From NCBI RefSeq assembly GCF_036032445.1, contig NZ_CP107932.1, positions 6,636,501 to 6,700,500 on the forward strand: DNA of 64,000 bases, written 5' to 3'. Shown here piece by piece: positions 8,257 to 17,565 of this stretch (position 1 is its first letter; the number at the start of each line of letters is the position of its first letter). The position numbers were made by a program, and so were the translations under genes. This DNA is from Nocardia sp. NBC_00416 (GTDB lineage Bacteria > Actinomycetota > Actinomycetes > Mycobacteriales > Mycobacteriaceae). The notes beneath the pieces were generated by a model, which worked only from the letters and a program-made list of their open reading frames with translations, did no database searches and had not been told where the DNA came from.

Positions 8257-10056
8257 TTGCGGGTATACGGTGCAGGAGATGACGGGACAGCCGCTGCGGC
8301 GGTGCTCCGGGGCGCGGGGGAGCCGGTGGCCCCCGGAGAGGCGCGGATCTGGGACGACGCGGATACCGTCGAGAACTTCCCGCCGAGCACCTCACCACTG
8401 ACCTTCACCACCGCGGCCGGGTTAGGGGGCCGCGTGTGCCAGGAGTACGCGCGTTCGCTCGGAGTACCGGAAGCCCAGGTGCGGCAGCTGGATTCGTGGA
8501 CCCCGTATCTGCTGGGGACCTTTCACGACCGGGTGTATTACAACCTGCTGCACTGGTATCGGCTGGCGGGAATCGCGCCCGGGAACCGGCTGAACCGCAG
8601 CGGGCTCGAGGCCGTGCTGGGGCTCGCCGGACCGCTGCCCGACGAGATCGCCGCAACCCTGTCGCCCTTCACTTTCGAAACCGGTCTGCGCCGGGCCCGG
8701 TCCCGGACCCGGACGGCGGCGACCTATCTGCGCCGGATGTTCGGGATCGATGCGATGACACGGGAGTTCCACCTCGAGTTCGGCCGGTTCTACGACCGCT
8801 ACGACGCACTGGAACCCGTCCACGGCGAGCACGCCTACGCGACCTATCGCCGGGTGGACCGGGACCTCGTCCTGCGCTGGGGTCCGATGCTGGTGCTGGA
8901 CGCCGTCTCGCTGACCCTCACCGGGGTGATATCGCGGCTGACCGAAGCATTCCTACCGGAAGCGCCCGCCTGGTTCCGGTACGCGGTGACGGGTCCGGGT
9001 GCGGCGATCGGATCCGCCGAACCGGTTCGCGCCCTGACCGAACTCGCCCGGCACGCGTACGCCGACCCAGATCTGGCCGCGCTGGTGACCGCGACGGAAC
9101 CGGGTCGTATCCGGCAGTCGCTGCGCGATCGCGGATATCAGGAGTTCGTTGCCGAGATCGACGCCTATCTCGAGCGGTACGGGTATCTGAGTGTGGGTGA
9201 GTGGGCTCTGGAATCCCCTGATCTGCGGGAGGAACCGGCCGGGCTGTTCCTCCTGTTGCGTGGCGAGCTGGCACGGGTGGGCGCGCGAGACGGCGCGGTG
9301 GACCCGGACGCGTATCTCGACGAGCGGTTGAGCGGTCCCCGCCGCTGGATCTTCGACCGCGTGCGGTCGAAGGCCGTGCGGTGCGCCGCACACCGCGAGA
9401 GTGTCCGGTTCTGCCGGGCTCGGGCGTTCGCGGTGGTCAAGCGGATGGTCCGGGTGATGGGTGATGATCTCGCGGCGCGCGGGCTCCTCGGCGAGTCCAC
9501 CGACGTCTTCTATCTGACCGTGGGCGAACTGCACGGCTGCTACGACCAGGTTCCGATGGCGGATCTGCGGGAGCGGGTCGCCGCGCGCAAGGATGCGCGC
9601 ATCGATGCCGCGCGGCTGGTGGCCCCGGCGCATTTCACCACGGTGGGTCCAGGCCTGTCCGATGCGGAACTGGCAGCGCAGGGATGGATTCCGCGCACCG
9701 ATATCGCGGTGGCGCGCGACGGCGAGGTGCTCACCGGAACGCCGTCCGCACCGGGCGTCGTCGATGACGCCGCGGTGGTGCTGGACGAACCGTGTGCGGT
9801 GACCGGCGGAATTCTCGTCGCCCACCGCGCCGATCCGGGATGGGCGGCGGCGCTGCCGTCGGCGTCCGCGCTGGTGCTCGAACGCGGCGGCCCGTTCACC
9901 CGGGTGGCGGTCGCCGCGCGTGAGCTCGGCGTGCCCACGGTGGTGCGGGTACCGCAGAGTTCGCGGCGGCTGCGGACCGGTATGCGGATCCGGGTCGACG
10001 GAGCCGCGGGAACGGTGACGGTATTGTCCGGCGGGGGGCGCGCGAGCGTGTCGTGA
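8257..10056 (+). CDS. PEP-utilizing-enzyme-like protein lacking the catalytic His
   Basis: About 599 residues. The C-terminal 80 form a PEP-utilizing mobile (swivelling) domain: LVLERGGPFTRVAVAARELGVPTVV aligned to the family pattern GGxxSHxAIVAREFGIPAVV places Arg549 where the phosphate-carrying His should be. The preceding 500 residues resemble the linker region of PEP synthase/rifampin phosphotransferase-like enzymes; the N-terminal ATP-grasp domain is missing. TTG 8257 is chosen because GGAGG at 8246-8250 sits 6 bases upstream. It is probably not a working phosphotransferase unless it has changed mechanism. The substrate is unknown. It is followed after 25 bases by the antiporter gene. 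Confidence 0.75.
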   Translation: MRVYGAGDDGTAAAAVLRGAGEPVAPGEARIWDDADTVENFPPSTSPLTFTTAAGLGGRVCQEYARSLGVPEAQVRQLDSWTPYLLGTFHDRVYYNLLHWYRLAGIAPGNRLNRSGLEAVLGLAGPLPDEIAATLSPFTFETGLRRARSRTRTAATYLRRMFGIDAMTREFHLEFGRFYDRYDALEPVHGEHAYATYRRVDRDLVLRWGPMLVLDAVSLTLTGVISRLTEAFLPEAPAWFRYAVTGPGAAIGSAEPVRALTELARHAYADPDLAALVTATEPGRIRQSLRDRGYQEFVAEIDAYLERYGYLSVGEWALESPDLREEPAGLFLLLRGELARVGARDGAVDPDAYLDERLSGPRRWIFDRVRSKAVRCAAHRESVRFCRARAFAVVKRMVRVMGDDLAARGLLGESTDVFYLTVGELHGCYDQVPMADLRERVAARKDARIDAARLVAPAHFTTVGPGLSDAELAAQGWIPRTDIAVARDGEVLTGTPSAPGVVDDAAVVLDEPCAVTGGILVAHRADPGWAAALPSASALVLERGGPFTRVAVAARELGVPTVVRVPQSSRRLRTGMRIRVDGAAGTVTVLSGGGRASVS

Positions 10057-10081
10057 CTGCTGTAGCTGCGAGAATGCCCGG

Positions 10082-11941
10082 GTGGATATTGCGATCGGCC
10101 TGGTGGTGCTCGTGGCGGCGGCCGCGACGGTGGCGGCGGCTGCTCGTCGGCTCGGTCTCTCCGAGCCGCTGGCGCTGACGCTGGCCGGGGTGGCGGCGTC
10201 GTATCTGCCGTTCGTGCCCGAAGTGCATCTGGAGCCGGAGATCGTGTTGCTCGGGCTGCTGCCGCCGCTGCTGTACACCGCGGCGATCCGGACCTCGCTG
10301 GTGGATTTCCGGGCCAATATGGGCGCCATCGCCTTGCTCTCGGTGGGTTTGGTGCTGTTCAGTACCTTCGCGGTGGCCGCCGTCGTGTGGTGGCTGTTGC
10401 CCGTCCCGTTGGCGGTCGCGGTGGCGTTGGGCGCGGTGGTGGCGCCGCCGGACGCGGTGGCGGCCACCGCGGTGGCGCGCCGGATCGGGATGCCCCGCCG
10501 CATCGTGTCCATCTTGGAAGCGGAATCACTGTTCAACGACGCGACCGCCCTGGTGGCGTTGCGGACCGCGATCGCCGCGTCGGCGGGAGCTGTGTCGGTG
10601 TGGAACGCGGGCGGTGATTTCCTGCTCGCCGCGGGCGGCGGCGCGGTGGTCGGTATCGCGGTCGCGTACGCGCTCGCGCTGCTGCGCCGCCGGATCACCG
10701 ATCCGGTCCTGGACACGACGCTGTCGTTCCTCGCGCCGTTCCTGGCCTATCTGCCCGCGGAGGAGATCCACGCATCCGGGGTCATCGCCGTGGTCACCTG
10801 CGGGATGATCCTCGGGCACGGCGCGCCGGTGTGGCAGAGTGCGGCCTCGCGTACCGCGGAGCGGATCAACTGGCGAACTGTCCAGTTCATCCTGGAGAGC
10901 GCGGTGTTCCTGATCATCGGGTTGCAGGTGCGCGCGATCGTCGAGGGGGCTTGGGAGAGCGGGCTCGACCACACCACCGTGATCGTCACCGCGATCGCGG
11001 TCCTGCTGGCGGTGATGCTGGCCCGGCCGGTGTGGATTTTCGGGTGGGCGCTGCTCGAACGGGCGTTCGGTCGTTCCGCGGAGCCGTGGAGCCACCCGAC
11101 GGTGGTCTCGTGGGCCGGTATGCGCGGGGTGGTGACCCTGGCTGCCGTCCTGTTGCTCCCGGCGGACACTCCACAGTTGCCGGTGTTGAAACTGCTGGCT
11201 CTGGTCGTCGTCGGGGGCACCCTGCTGGTGCAGGGAACCTCGTTGTCGTGGCTGGTGCGGCGGCTGCGGCTGCGCGGCCCCAGTCGCGCGGAGGACGCGT
11301 TGCAGAAGGCGAATCTGCTCACCCAGGCGTCCAACGCGGGGCTCGCCGCGCTCGACGAAGCGGTCGGTCCGGACACCCCGGAGGACGTGGTCCGGTCCTT
11401 GCGCGACCGGGTCGTCTGGCGGACCAACGCCGCGTGGGAGCGGCTGGGCCGGCCCGAGTCGGAACTGGCCACCCCGACCGCCGAATATCGTCGGCTGCGA
11501 TTGGTGATGTTGCGTGCCGAACGGGAGACCGTCCTGCGGGTTCGCGACTCCGGTGGCGCGGATTACCAGATCCTGCAGCATGTGCTGGCCCGGCTGGACC
11601 TGGAAGAGTCGATGATCGACAGGTTCGACGAGGGCGAGGACGACGAGCGGGTCGAGACATTGGCGGTCCCGGTCGCCGATGCCGCCGACTGCGCGCACCT
11701 GAGGGCCGCCCCGCTGGTGTGCGAGTCGACCGAGCCCGATGTCTGCGCGGAGTGTCTGGCGGAGGGGCTGATCTGGGTTCATCTGCGAATGTGCCTGACC
11801 TGCGGGCATATCGCCTGCTGCGATTCCTCGCCCGGGAATCACGCCACCGCGCATTTCGGCGCGACCGAGCATCCGGTCATGCGCAGCGTCGAGCCCGGGG
11901 AGGCGTGGCGCTGGTGTTATGTGGACGAGCTTCTCGGTTGA
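10082..11941 (+). CDS. NhaP-type Na+/H+ antiporter with C-terminal UBP zinc finger
   Basis: A 619-residue CPA1-family monovalent cation/proton antiporter in the cytoplasmic membrane. About twelve hydrophobic segments fill residues 1-395, with the signature AESLFNDATALVAL near residue 150 containing the ion-binding Asp. A cytosolic helical region follows. The last 80 residues form a UBP-type zinc finger: CAHL, CAECL, CLTCGHIACC and HATAHFGATEHPV supply the Cys/His ligands. The UBP finger on NhaP-like antiporters is known in actinobacteria but its role there is unclear. GTG start at 10082, 25 bases after the previous gene. Confidence 0.9.
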   Translation: MDIAIGLVVLVAAAATVAAAARRLGLSEPLALTLAGVAASYLPFVPEVHLEPEIVLLGLLPPLLYTAAIRTSLVDFRANMGAIALLSVGLVLFSTFAVAAVVWWLLPVPLAVAVALGAVVAPPDAVAATAVARRIGMPRRIVSILEAESLFNDATALVALRTAIAASAGAVSVWNAGGDFLLAAGGGAVVGIAVAYALALLRRRITDPVLDTTLSFLAPFLAYLPAEEIHASGVIAVVTCGMILGHGAPVWQSAASRTAERINWRTVQFILESAVFLIIGLQVRAIVEGAWESGLDHTTVIVTAIAVLLAVMLARPVWIFGWALLERAFGRSAEPWSHPTVVSWAGMRGVVTLAAVLLLPADTPQLPVLKLLALVVVGGTLLVQGTSLSWLVRRLRLRGPSRAEDALQKANLLTQASNAGLAALDEAVGPDTPEDVVRSLRDRVVWRTNAAWERLGRPESELATPTAEYRRLRLVMLRAERETVLRVRDSGGADYQILQHVLARLDLEESMIDRFDEGEDDERVETLAVPVADAADCAHLRAAPLVCESTEPDVCAECLAEGLIWVHLRMCLTCGHIACCDSSPGNHATAHFGATEHPVMRSVEPGEAWRWCYVDELLG

Positions 11942-12402
11942 ATCCGGTGCCGGTCAGCACCACACGAGCTCGTCGTCGACGGTCGGGCCCGAGCCGGATT
12001 CGGAGAGCAAGGGACAGGCGGGATCTGAGGCGGTTCTGTTTGACATGGACGTGCCGGCGAGTACTGTGATGCCGCATCACGTTTGAACATCGCGGATTAT
12101 TTTCGGCGTCAATCGAACGATCACCACCGGGTTTCGAGAGATTCACGACCGCGAGAGGCGTGTTCCACCGCTCCGCACGATCTCCGAATGGGTGCGCGGT
12201 GTCGCCTCTTCCGGCGTTCGCGGCACGGAAGATCCGGTAGGTACCGTATTCGGTGCGCGGTATTCCGTATCGAGCGTGACTGTCGTTCCGGGATCGTGGA
12301 TTTTTTCGCCGGCGAGGCGGTCCATGTCCCACCCGTGTCATGCAGTTGCCGGATCGGGACACCGCGATCTGTTCCGAACAAATCGAGACGGAAACATCCA
12401 CA
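11942..12402. other. Long leader region before the glycosyltransferase
   Basis: No gene is recognised in these 460 bases. A sigma70-like promoter with an overlapping palindrome lies at 12040-12080. Between 12081 and 12402 I see only an apparently long untranslated leader; open frames there are short and unlike proteins. Confidence 0.35.
12040..12080 (+). promoter_or_regulatory. Putative promoter with overlapping palindromic operator
   Basis: TTGACA (12040-12045), a 16-base spacer and TACTGT (12062-12067) fit a housekeeping sigma promoter. GTGATG (12066-12071) and CATCAC (12075-12080) form a perfect palindrome across the -10 edge and predicted start, a typical repressor position. It would drive the glycosyltransferase with a leader of more than 300 bases. 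Confidence 0.4.
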
Positions 12403-13254
12403 ATGACAGAAGAGTTTTCGCCGGCAGTCCTGTCGGTTGTCGTTCCTGTTCTCAACGAAGCCGCGCTGATCGAGCGCACCCTGCGGATACTGGTCGCGCA
12501 GGACACCATCGACGAGGTGATCGTCGTCGACAACGCCAGCGACGACGGCACCCCCGATATCGTGCGCGGATTCGCCGCCGCCCACCCGAAGGTCGAGCTC
12601 CTCCACGAATCCGCCCGCGGCACCGCGTTCGCGCGCAACGCGGGCTTCGACAGGGCGCGTGGTGAACTCGTCGCGCGCACCGACGCGGATACTTTCGTCG
12701 AGGACGATTGGGGTGCGACGATCCGCGAGTACTTTTCCGGACACCCCGAGACCGCCGCGGTGACCGGGCTGTGCACCTACCACGATTCGCCGGTCGGCTA
12801 CCTCCTGAGGTTCGGCCAGTGGGTGCTGCTCCGCTGTGGCCGGATCGGCGGGCGGGTGGGAAATATGTACGGCCCGAACATGGCGATCCGCCGCGAGGCG
12901 TGGCAGCAGGTCCGCGACCGCACCCAGGTTCGCGCCGATATCGCCGAGGACCTCGATCTCGCGGTCTGCCTCTCCCTGTGCGGGCTGCGCATCGATCAGG
13001 TCGCCGAGATGCGCGCGCGGACCTCCTCCCGGCGCCGCCGTACCAGCCCGCGCCGCTACTGGCGGTTCCATTTGGCGGGTGTGCGCACCCTCGGATACCA
13101 CGGCTTCCGGATTCGGCCGGTGCACTGGGTGATCATCGCGGGGGCCTGGTCGGCCCACACACTCCAGTGGCCGATCTATCGATTCTGGGATTTCGACCGG
13201 CGGCGGTTCAGCAGCCGGCCCGGGGCGGCGCGGATCTCTTCGGTGGGCGACTGA
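12403..13254 (+). CDS. Family 2 glycosyltransferase
   Basis: About 283 residues with a GT-A fold: VVVPVLNEAALIERTL at the N-terminus, VVDNASDDGTPD (nucleotide-sugar binding) near residue 40 and the metal-binding DAD in RTDADTFVEDDWG near residue 97. The IAEDLDLA segment near residue 180 carries the usual acidic catalytic region. It probably transfers a sugar from a nucleotide-sugar donor to a lipid or polysaccharide acceptor. The C-terminus has only one weak hydrophobic segment. ATG 12403 matches the family start; ATG 12340 in the same frame is possible. No sugar-related neighbours help define the acceptor. Confidence 0.85.
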   Translation: MTEEFSPAVLSVVVPVLNEAALIERTLRILVAQDTIDEVIVVDNASDDGTPDIVRGFAAAHPKVELLHESARGTAFARNAGFDRARGELVARTDADTFVEDDWGATIREYFSGHPETAAVTGLCTYHDSPVGYLLRFGQWVLLRCGRIGGRVGNMYGPNMAIRREAWQQVRDRTQVRADIAEDLDLAVCLSLCGLRIDQVAEMRARTSSRRRRTSPRRYWRFHLAGVRTLGYHGFRIRPVHWVIIAGAWSAHTLQWPIYRFWDFDRRRFSSRPGAARISSVGD

Positions 13255-13301
13255 GCGGGGCAGACCGGCGTGCGCCGCCGCTGTCGGGGGGTTCGGGCAG
13301 T

Positions 13302-15440
13302 ATGGGCCGTATGACGACAGCACCGGGCAGCACCATGGGCGGGGCCGGCCGAGTCGCCGGCGACCTACGTGAGCACGCGGAGGGGCTGCTCGGCGACCTG
13401 GCGGGGCCGGGCGCCCGGCTGCGCGAGGACCAGTGGACCGCCATCGAAGCGCTGGTGGTGGGCAAGCGCCGGGCGCTGGTCGTGCAGCGCACCGGATGGG
13501 GAAAATCGGCGGTGTACTTCATCGCCGCGAAGCTGCTGCGTGCGCAGGGGCGCGGGCCCACCGTCATCGTCTCGCCGCTGCTCGCCCTGATGCGCAACCA
13601 GGTCGCGGCCGCGCGGCGGGCCGGCGTGGTCGCGGCCACCATCAACTCCGGCAACGTCACCGAATGGGACGAGATCCATCAGCAGGTCGCGGCCGGTGCG
13701 GTGGACGTGTTGCTGGTGAGCCCGGAACGGCTGAACAACCCCGATTTCCGCGATCAGGTGCTGCCCCGGCTCGCCGCCGACGCCGGGCTGGTCGTCATCG
13801 ACGAAGCGCACTGCGTGTCCGATTGGGGTCACGATTTCCGGCCCGACTATCGGCGTATCCGCACGCTGATCGCCGAACTCGGCAGCGAGGTACCGGTGCT
13901 GGCCACCACCGCCACCGCGAACGACCGGGTGGTGACCGATGTGGCCGGACAGATCGGCACCGACACCCTGGTGCTGCGGGGCGACCTCGATCGCGAATCA
14001 CTGCGGCTGTCGGTGGTCCGTTTCGACGACGCGGTGGAACGAACAACCTGGCTCAGCACCCACCTCGATGAATTACCGGGTTCGGGAATCGTCTACACCC
14101 TCACCGTCGCCGGCGCCCATGATCTCGCCGACGTGCTCACCTCGCACGGCCACCGGGTGGCCGCCTACACCGGGCAGACCGACCCCGCCGAACGGGAGGT
14201 ACTCGAGGCCGCGTTGCTGGACAACGAGGTCAAAGCCCTGATCGCGACCTCCGCCCTGGGCATGGGGTTCGACAAACCCGATCTGGGTTTCGTGGTCCAT
14301 GTGGGCGCCCCGTCGTCGCCGATCTCCTACTACCAGCAGGTCGGCCGTGCCGGGCGCGGTACCGAACGGGCCGAGGTCGTGCTGCTGCCCGGGCCCGAGG
14401 ACACCCGGATCTGGAGCTATTTCGCTTCCGTGGCCTTCCCGCGGGAACATATCGTTCGGTCGGTACTCGAAGCTCTCGATCCCGAACGACCCCAGTCCAC
14501 CGCGGCCCTGGAGCCCTTGGTCGAGCTCAACCGCTCCCGGCTGGACATGGTCCTGAAGGTGCTCGATGTCGACGGCGCCGTCCGCCGGGTCCGCGGCGGC
14601 TGGCTGTCCACCGGCCGTCCCTGGACCTACGAGGCCGACCGATACGAACGGCTCGACGCCGCTCGCACTGCCGAACAACAGGCGATGCTCGAATACCAGA
14701 GCACTACCGCCTGCCGCATGGAGTTCCTGCGCCGCCAACTCGACGACCCGGCTCTGGCGGCCGCCGCGCCCGGCACCGGCGCCTGCGGCCGCTGTGACAA
14801 CTGCACCGGAGTCCATCGCGATACCGGGGTCGATTCCGAAGCCGTGGCCGCCACCCGTGCCCGGCTCGACCGCCCGGGTGTCGATCTGTCGCCCCGCAAA
14901 CAATGGCCGACCGGTATGTCGAAACTCGGCGTCCCGCTGTCGGGGAAGATCTCCGACGGCGCCGAGCCCGGCCGGGTGCTGGGCCGCCTGAACTCCCTGG
15001 GCTGGGGCCGCCGCCTGCGTCCTGTCCTCGACGGCCCCGACGGTCCGGCGCCCGGTGAGGTGATCGACGCCTGCGTCCCGGTGCTGCGGGAATGGGACTG
15101 GGCCGTCCGGCCCACCGCGGTGCTGGCGCTGGAATCGCCCACCCATCCCGTCCTGACGGGGTCGCTGGCCGAGCGTCTGGCCGATATCGGCCGGCTGCAC
15201 AATCTGGGCACGCTGCGTACCCGCCCCGATCGACCGCCCGTGTCGGCGGTCAACTCCGCGCATCGGGTCGCGGCGCTCTACGACGGGTGGGAAGTCCCCG
15301 ATCTCACCGGAATCGACGGCCCGATCCTGCTGGTGGACACGCTCACCGATTCCGGCTGGACCTTCACCGTCGCCGCCTGGACGCTGCGGCGCGCGGGCGC
15401 CCCGGCTGTCCTCCCGTTCGCGCTCGCCACTCCGACCTGA
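13302..15440 (+). CDS. RecQ-like DEAH helicase with C-terminal phosphoribosyltransferase-like domain
   Basis: About 712 residues. An SF2 helicase core occupies residues 40-350: Walker A in QRTGWGKS, DEAH in VVIDEAHCVSDWGHDF, motif VI in QQVGRAGRG. A Cys cluster (ACGRCDNC) near residue 490 is the RecQ zinc-binding element. The last 200 residues differ from classical RecQ and end in GPILLVDTLTDSGWTFTVAA, which matches the PRPP-binding loop of type I phosphoribosyltransferases. No HRDC domain is seen. The protein is probably a 3'-5' DNA helicase for repair. ATG 13302 or 13311 are both possible starts. It is convergent with the Pr6Pr gene. Confidence 0.85.
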   Translation: MGRMTTAPGSTMGGAGRVAGDLREHAEGLLGDLAGPGARLREDQWTAIEALVVGKRRALVVQRTGWGKSAVYFIAAKLLRAQGRGPTVIVSPLLALMRNQVAAARRAGVVAATINSGNVTEWDEIHQQVAAGAVDVLLVSPERLNNPDFRDQVLPRLAADAGLVVIDEAHCVSDWGHDFRPDYRRIRTLIAELGSEVPVLATTATANDRVVTDVAGQIGTDTLVLRGDLDRESLRLSVVRFDDAVERTTWLSTHLDELPGSGIVYTLTVAGAHDLADVLTSHGHRVAAYTGQTDPAEREVLEAALLDNEVKALIATSALGMGFDKPDLGFVVHVGAPSSPISYYQQVGRAGRGTERAEVVLLPGPEDTRIWSYFASVAFPREHIVRSVLEALDPERPQSTAALEPLVELNRSRLDMVLKVLDVDGAVRRVRGGWLSTGRPWTYEADRYERLDAARTAEQQAMLEYQSTTACRMEFLRRQLDDPALAAAAPGTGACGRCDNCTGVHRDTGVDSEAVAATRARLDRPGVDLSPRKQWPTGMSKLGVPLSGKISDGAEPGRVLGRLNSLGWGRRLRPVLDGPDGPAPGEVIDACVPVLREWDWAVRPTAVLALESPTHPVLTGSLAERLADIGRLHNLGTLRTRPDRPPVSAVNSAHRVAALYDGWEVPDLTGIDGPILLVDTLTDSGWTFTVAAWTLRRAGAPAVLPFALATPT

Positions 15441-15645
15441 CTTCGCGCCGACGGGTCCGCACAGGTCGCGCAGGGATCGCGACTCGCGGGCGGCGCCCCG
15501 CGTGCCGGAGCGCGGCCGACTCCCGCACCGCCGGCCGCACCAACTCGATCCTGCTGGTCACCGACGGTCCCGATGACCCTTCCGGCACGCACCGGCGCGG
15601 TACCGACCATGGCGCGGGTGGACGCGCGAACGGGCCGGGCCGACC

Positions 15646-16389
15646 TCAGCGACGGCCCGCGGCGTCCGGATTTTCGGCACGCCGGGAAAGGCCCGCGGCG
15701 GTGGGCAGGCGGTCGAGGACCGCGAACGCGGCGGCGAGCGCGAGCGCTACCACGACGACGACCAGCGTATTGGTGAGCGCTGTCGCGTACCCCTTCTGCG
15801 CGGCGTCCAGGAAGGGATACGGATACCAGTCCGTCACGGCGCCGTGGGCGAAGGTGTAGCCGATCCAGGCCACCGGCCACACGAAGGCCAAGGCGACAGT
15901 CGCCCGGTCGATACGGGGCCGCGGACCGAATATCAGCCAGACGGCGAGGGTGGCCCACGGCGCGATGTAGTGGAATCCTAGGTTCGCCCACCATGCCGCG
16001 CCGCTGAGATGTACCTCGTCGGCGAGGACGAGCGCGAACACCAGACCGGTGATGACGATGCCGAGCAGCGAATCCAGGTGCACCACCCGCCAGAGCCGAC
16101 CGTCACGCCGGGGACGGAGCACCAGGCTGGTCATGATGACCAGGACGAACAGATTGCTCTCGATGGTGAAATAGCTGAACAACCGCACCAGTCGCGTCGC
16201 GACACTCGCGTCCGGGTCCGCGCGCCCGGAATTCGCGTCCGTGCCCCCGCCGAACAACAGGACCAGTTGGGTGACCAGTGCCGCGGTGATGATCGCGGCG
16301 ATCGTGAAACGACAGGCTCGGGCGGCGGGACCCGCCCACTCCGTGCGATCGACCGGCCGAGTGCTCACATCCGCACATATTGCCCTCAT
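15646..16389 (-). CDS. Pr6Pr-family membrane protein
   Basis: About 247 residues with six hydrophobic segments (FTIAAIITAALVTQLVLLF, FSYFTIESNLFVLVIMTSL, DSLLGIVITGLVFALVL, and three more). The pattern FTIESNLF and the conserved HYIAPWATLAVWLIFGP, followed by GYTFAHGAVTDWYPYPFLD, fit the Pr6Pr/FAR-17a-like actinobacterial integral membrane family. Function is unknown. I start at ATG 16389; GTG 16368 is an alternative, while the long Arg-rich extension upstream is not protein-like. The first bases of the LigD polymerase gene strand run in the same direction about 140 bases upstream, so they may share a transcript. Confidence 0.75.
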   Translation of the reverse strand: MRAICADVSTRPVDRTEWAGPAARACRFTIAAIITAALVTQLVLLFGGGTDANSGRADPDASVATRLVRLFSYFTIESNLFVLVIMTSLVLRPRRDGRLWRVVHLDSLLGIVITGLVFALVLADEVHLSGAAWWANLGFHYIAPWATLAVWLIFGPRPRIDRATVALAFVWPVAWIGYTFAHGAVTDWYPYPFLDAAQKGYATALTNTLVVVVVALALAAAFAVLDRLPTAAGLSRRAENPDAAGRR

Positions 16390-16529
16390 GGCACCGCTAC
16401 CCGGACAACGACACGCTCCCGTCGCCGCGCCGGGGCCACACCGTATCTTCCGGTTCACCCGCCGTATCCAGCGGTCACGACGGTCACGACAGCGCCGCCC
16501 GCCGGGCGGGGCGCGGCCGGATATCCGCG

Positions 16530-17492
16530 CTAGAAGTCCGGTTCGGCGTCTTCGTCGAGCTCCACGGCGTCGCGGTCGGCCCATTCGATGAGGCGGGTCA
16601 GGTCGAAGACCGCGTCATCGATGCCGGCATGCAGATCGCCGAGTTCGCGAAAGCGCCCGGGGACCGTGGCGATCGTGAAATCCCGGGGACCGATATCGGG
16701 GATCTCGTCCCATCGCACCGGCGTGGAGACCGTCGCGGCGGGGTTGCCGCGAACCGAATAAGCGGCGGCGATCGTGTGGTCGCGGGCGTTCTGGTTGTAG
16801 TCGATGAACAGTTGTTCCGGGTCGCGGTCGCGTCGCCACCAGGTCGTCGTCACCTCGTCGGGTAGGCGGCGGCGGACCTCCTCGGCGAAGGCCAGGGCCG
16901 CGCGGCGTACCTGATGGAAACCGTGCTCCGGGGCGATCCGCACGTACACGTGCAACCCCTTGCCGCCGGAGGTCTTCGGCCAGCCGACCGCGCCGATATC
17001 GTCGAGGACCTCGTGCACCACGCCGGCCACCCGCTGCACCCGGGACCAGGGACAGTCCGGCATCGGATCCAGGTCGATCCGCCATTCGTCGGGGCTCTCG
17101 GTATCGGCCCGGCGGGAATTCCAGGGATGGAACTCCACGGTGGACATCTGGACCGCCCAGATCACTTCGGCGAGTTCGCCGACGCAGAGTTCGTCGGCGT
17201 GCCGGCCGTAGCGCGGAAAATAGACCCGGACGGTGGACACCCAGTCGGGTGCGCCCGCAGGCAGCCGTTTCTGATGGACTTTCCCGCCCGGCAGCCCTTT
17301 CGGGAAACGGTGCAGCATGCACGGCCGGTCCCGCAGCGCGTTGACGATTCCCTCGCCCACGCTCAGGTAGTACTGCACCAGATCCAGCTTGGTGGCGCCG
17401 GTCTCCGGGAAGTACACCCGGTCGGGGTTGGTGATCCGCACCTCGCGATCGCCGACCGTCAGCTCCACCGCCGCCCCCGCGCCGCTGCCCAT
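16530..17492 (-). CDS. Stand-alone LigD-type polymerase domain protein
   Basis: A 320-residue protein of the archaeo-eukaryotic primase-like polymerase domain of bacterial LigD. It has ITNPDRVYFPETGATKLDLV at the N-terminus, the metal-binding motif WRIDLDPMP near residue 140, SGGKGLHVYV near 180 and the C-terminal FIDYNQNARDHTIAAAYSVR. It should extend or fill DNA ends during non-homologous end joining. There is no nuclease or ligase domain attached and no Ku gene beside it, so it resembles the separate PolD proteins of mycobacteria. ATG 17492 is chosen because the family start MGxGAxxxVEL fits; the short upstream extension is unlikely. Confidence 0.88.
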   Translation of the reverse strand: MGSGAGAAVELTVGDREVRITNPDRVYFPETGATKLDLVQYYLSVGEGIVNALRDRPCMLHRFPKGLPGGKVHQKRLPAGAPDWVSTVRVYFPRYGRHADELCVGELAEVIWAVQMSTVEFHPWNSRRADTESPDEWRIDLDPMPDCPWSRVQRVAGVVHEVLDDIGAVGWPKTSGGKGLHVYVRIAPEHGFHQVRRAALAFAEEVRRRLPDEVTTTWWRRDRDPEQLFIDYNQNARDHTIAAAYSVRGNPAATVSTPVRWDEIPDIGPRDFTIATVPGRFRELGDLHAGIDDAVFDLTRLIEWADRDAVELDEDAEPDF

Positions 17493-17565
17493 TGTCCGAC
17501 CATAGCGGTCCGTGCACAATCAGGCTCGGCGATACGCCATGGGCCGGCTGGAAAGGTGGAGCCCG

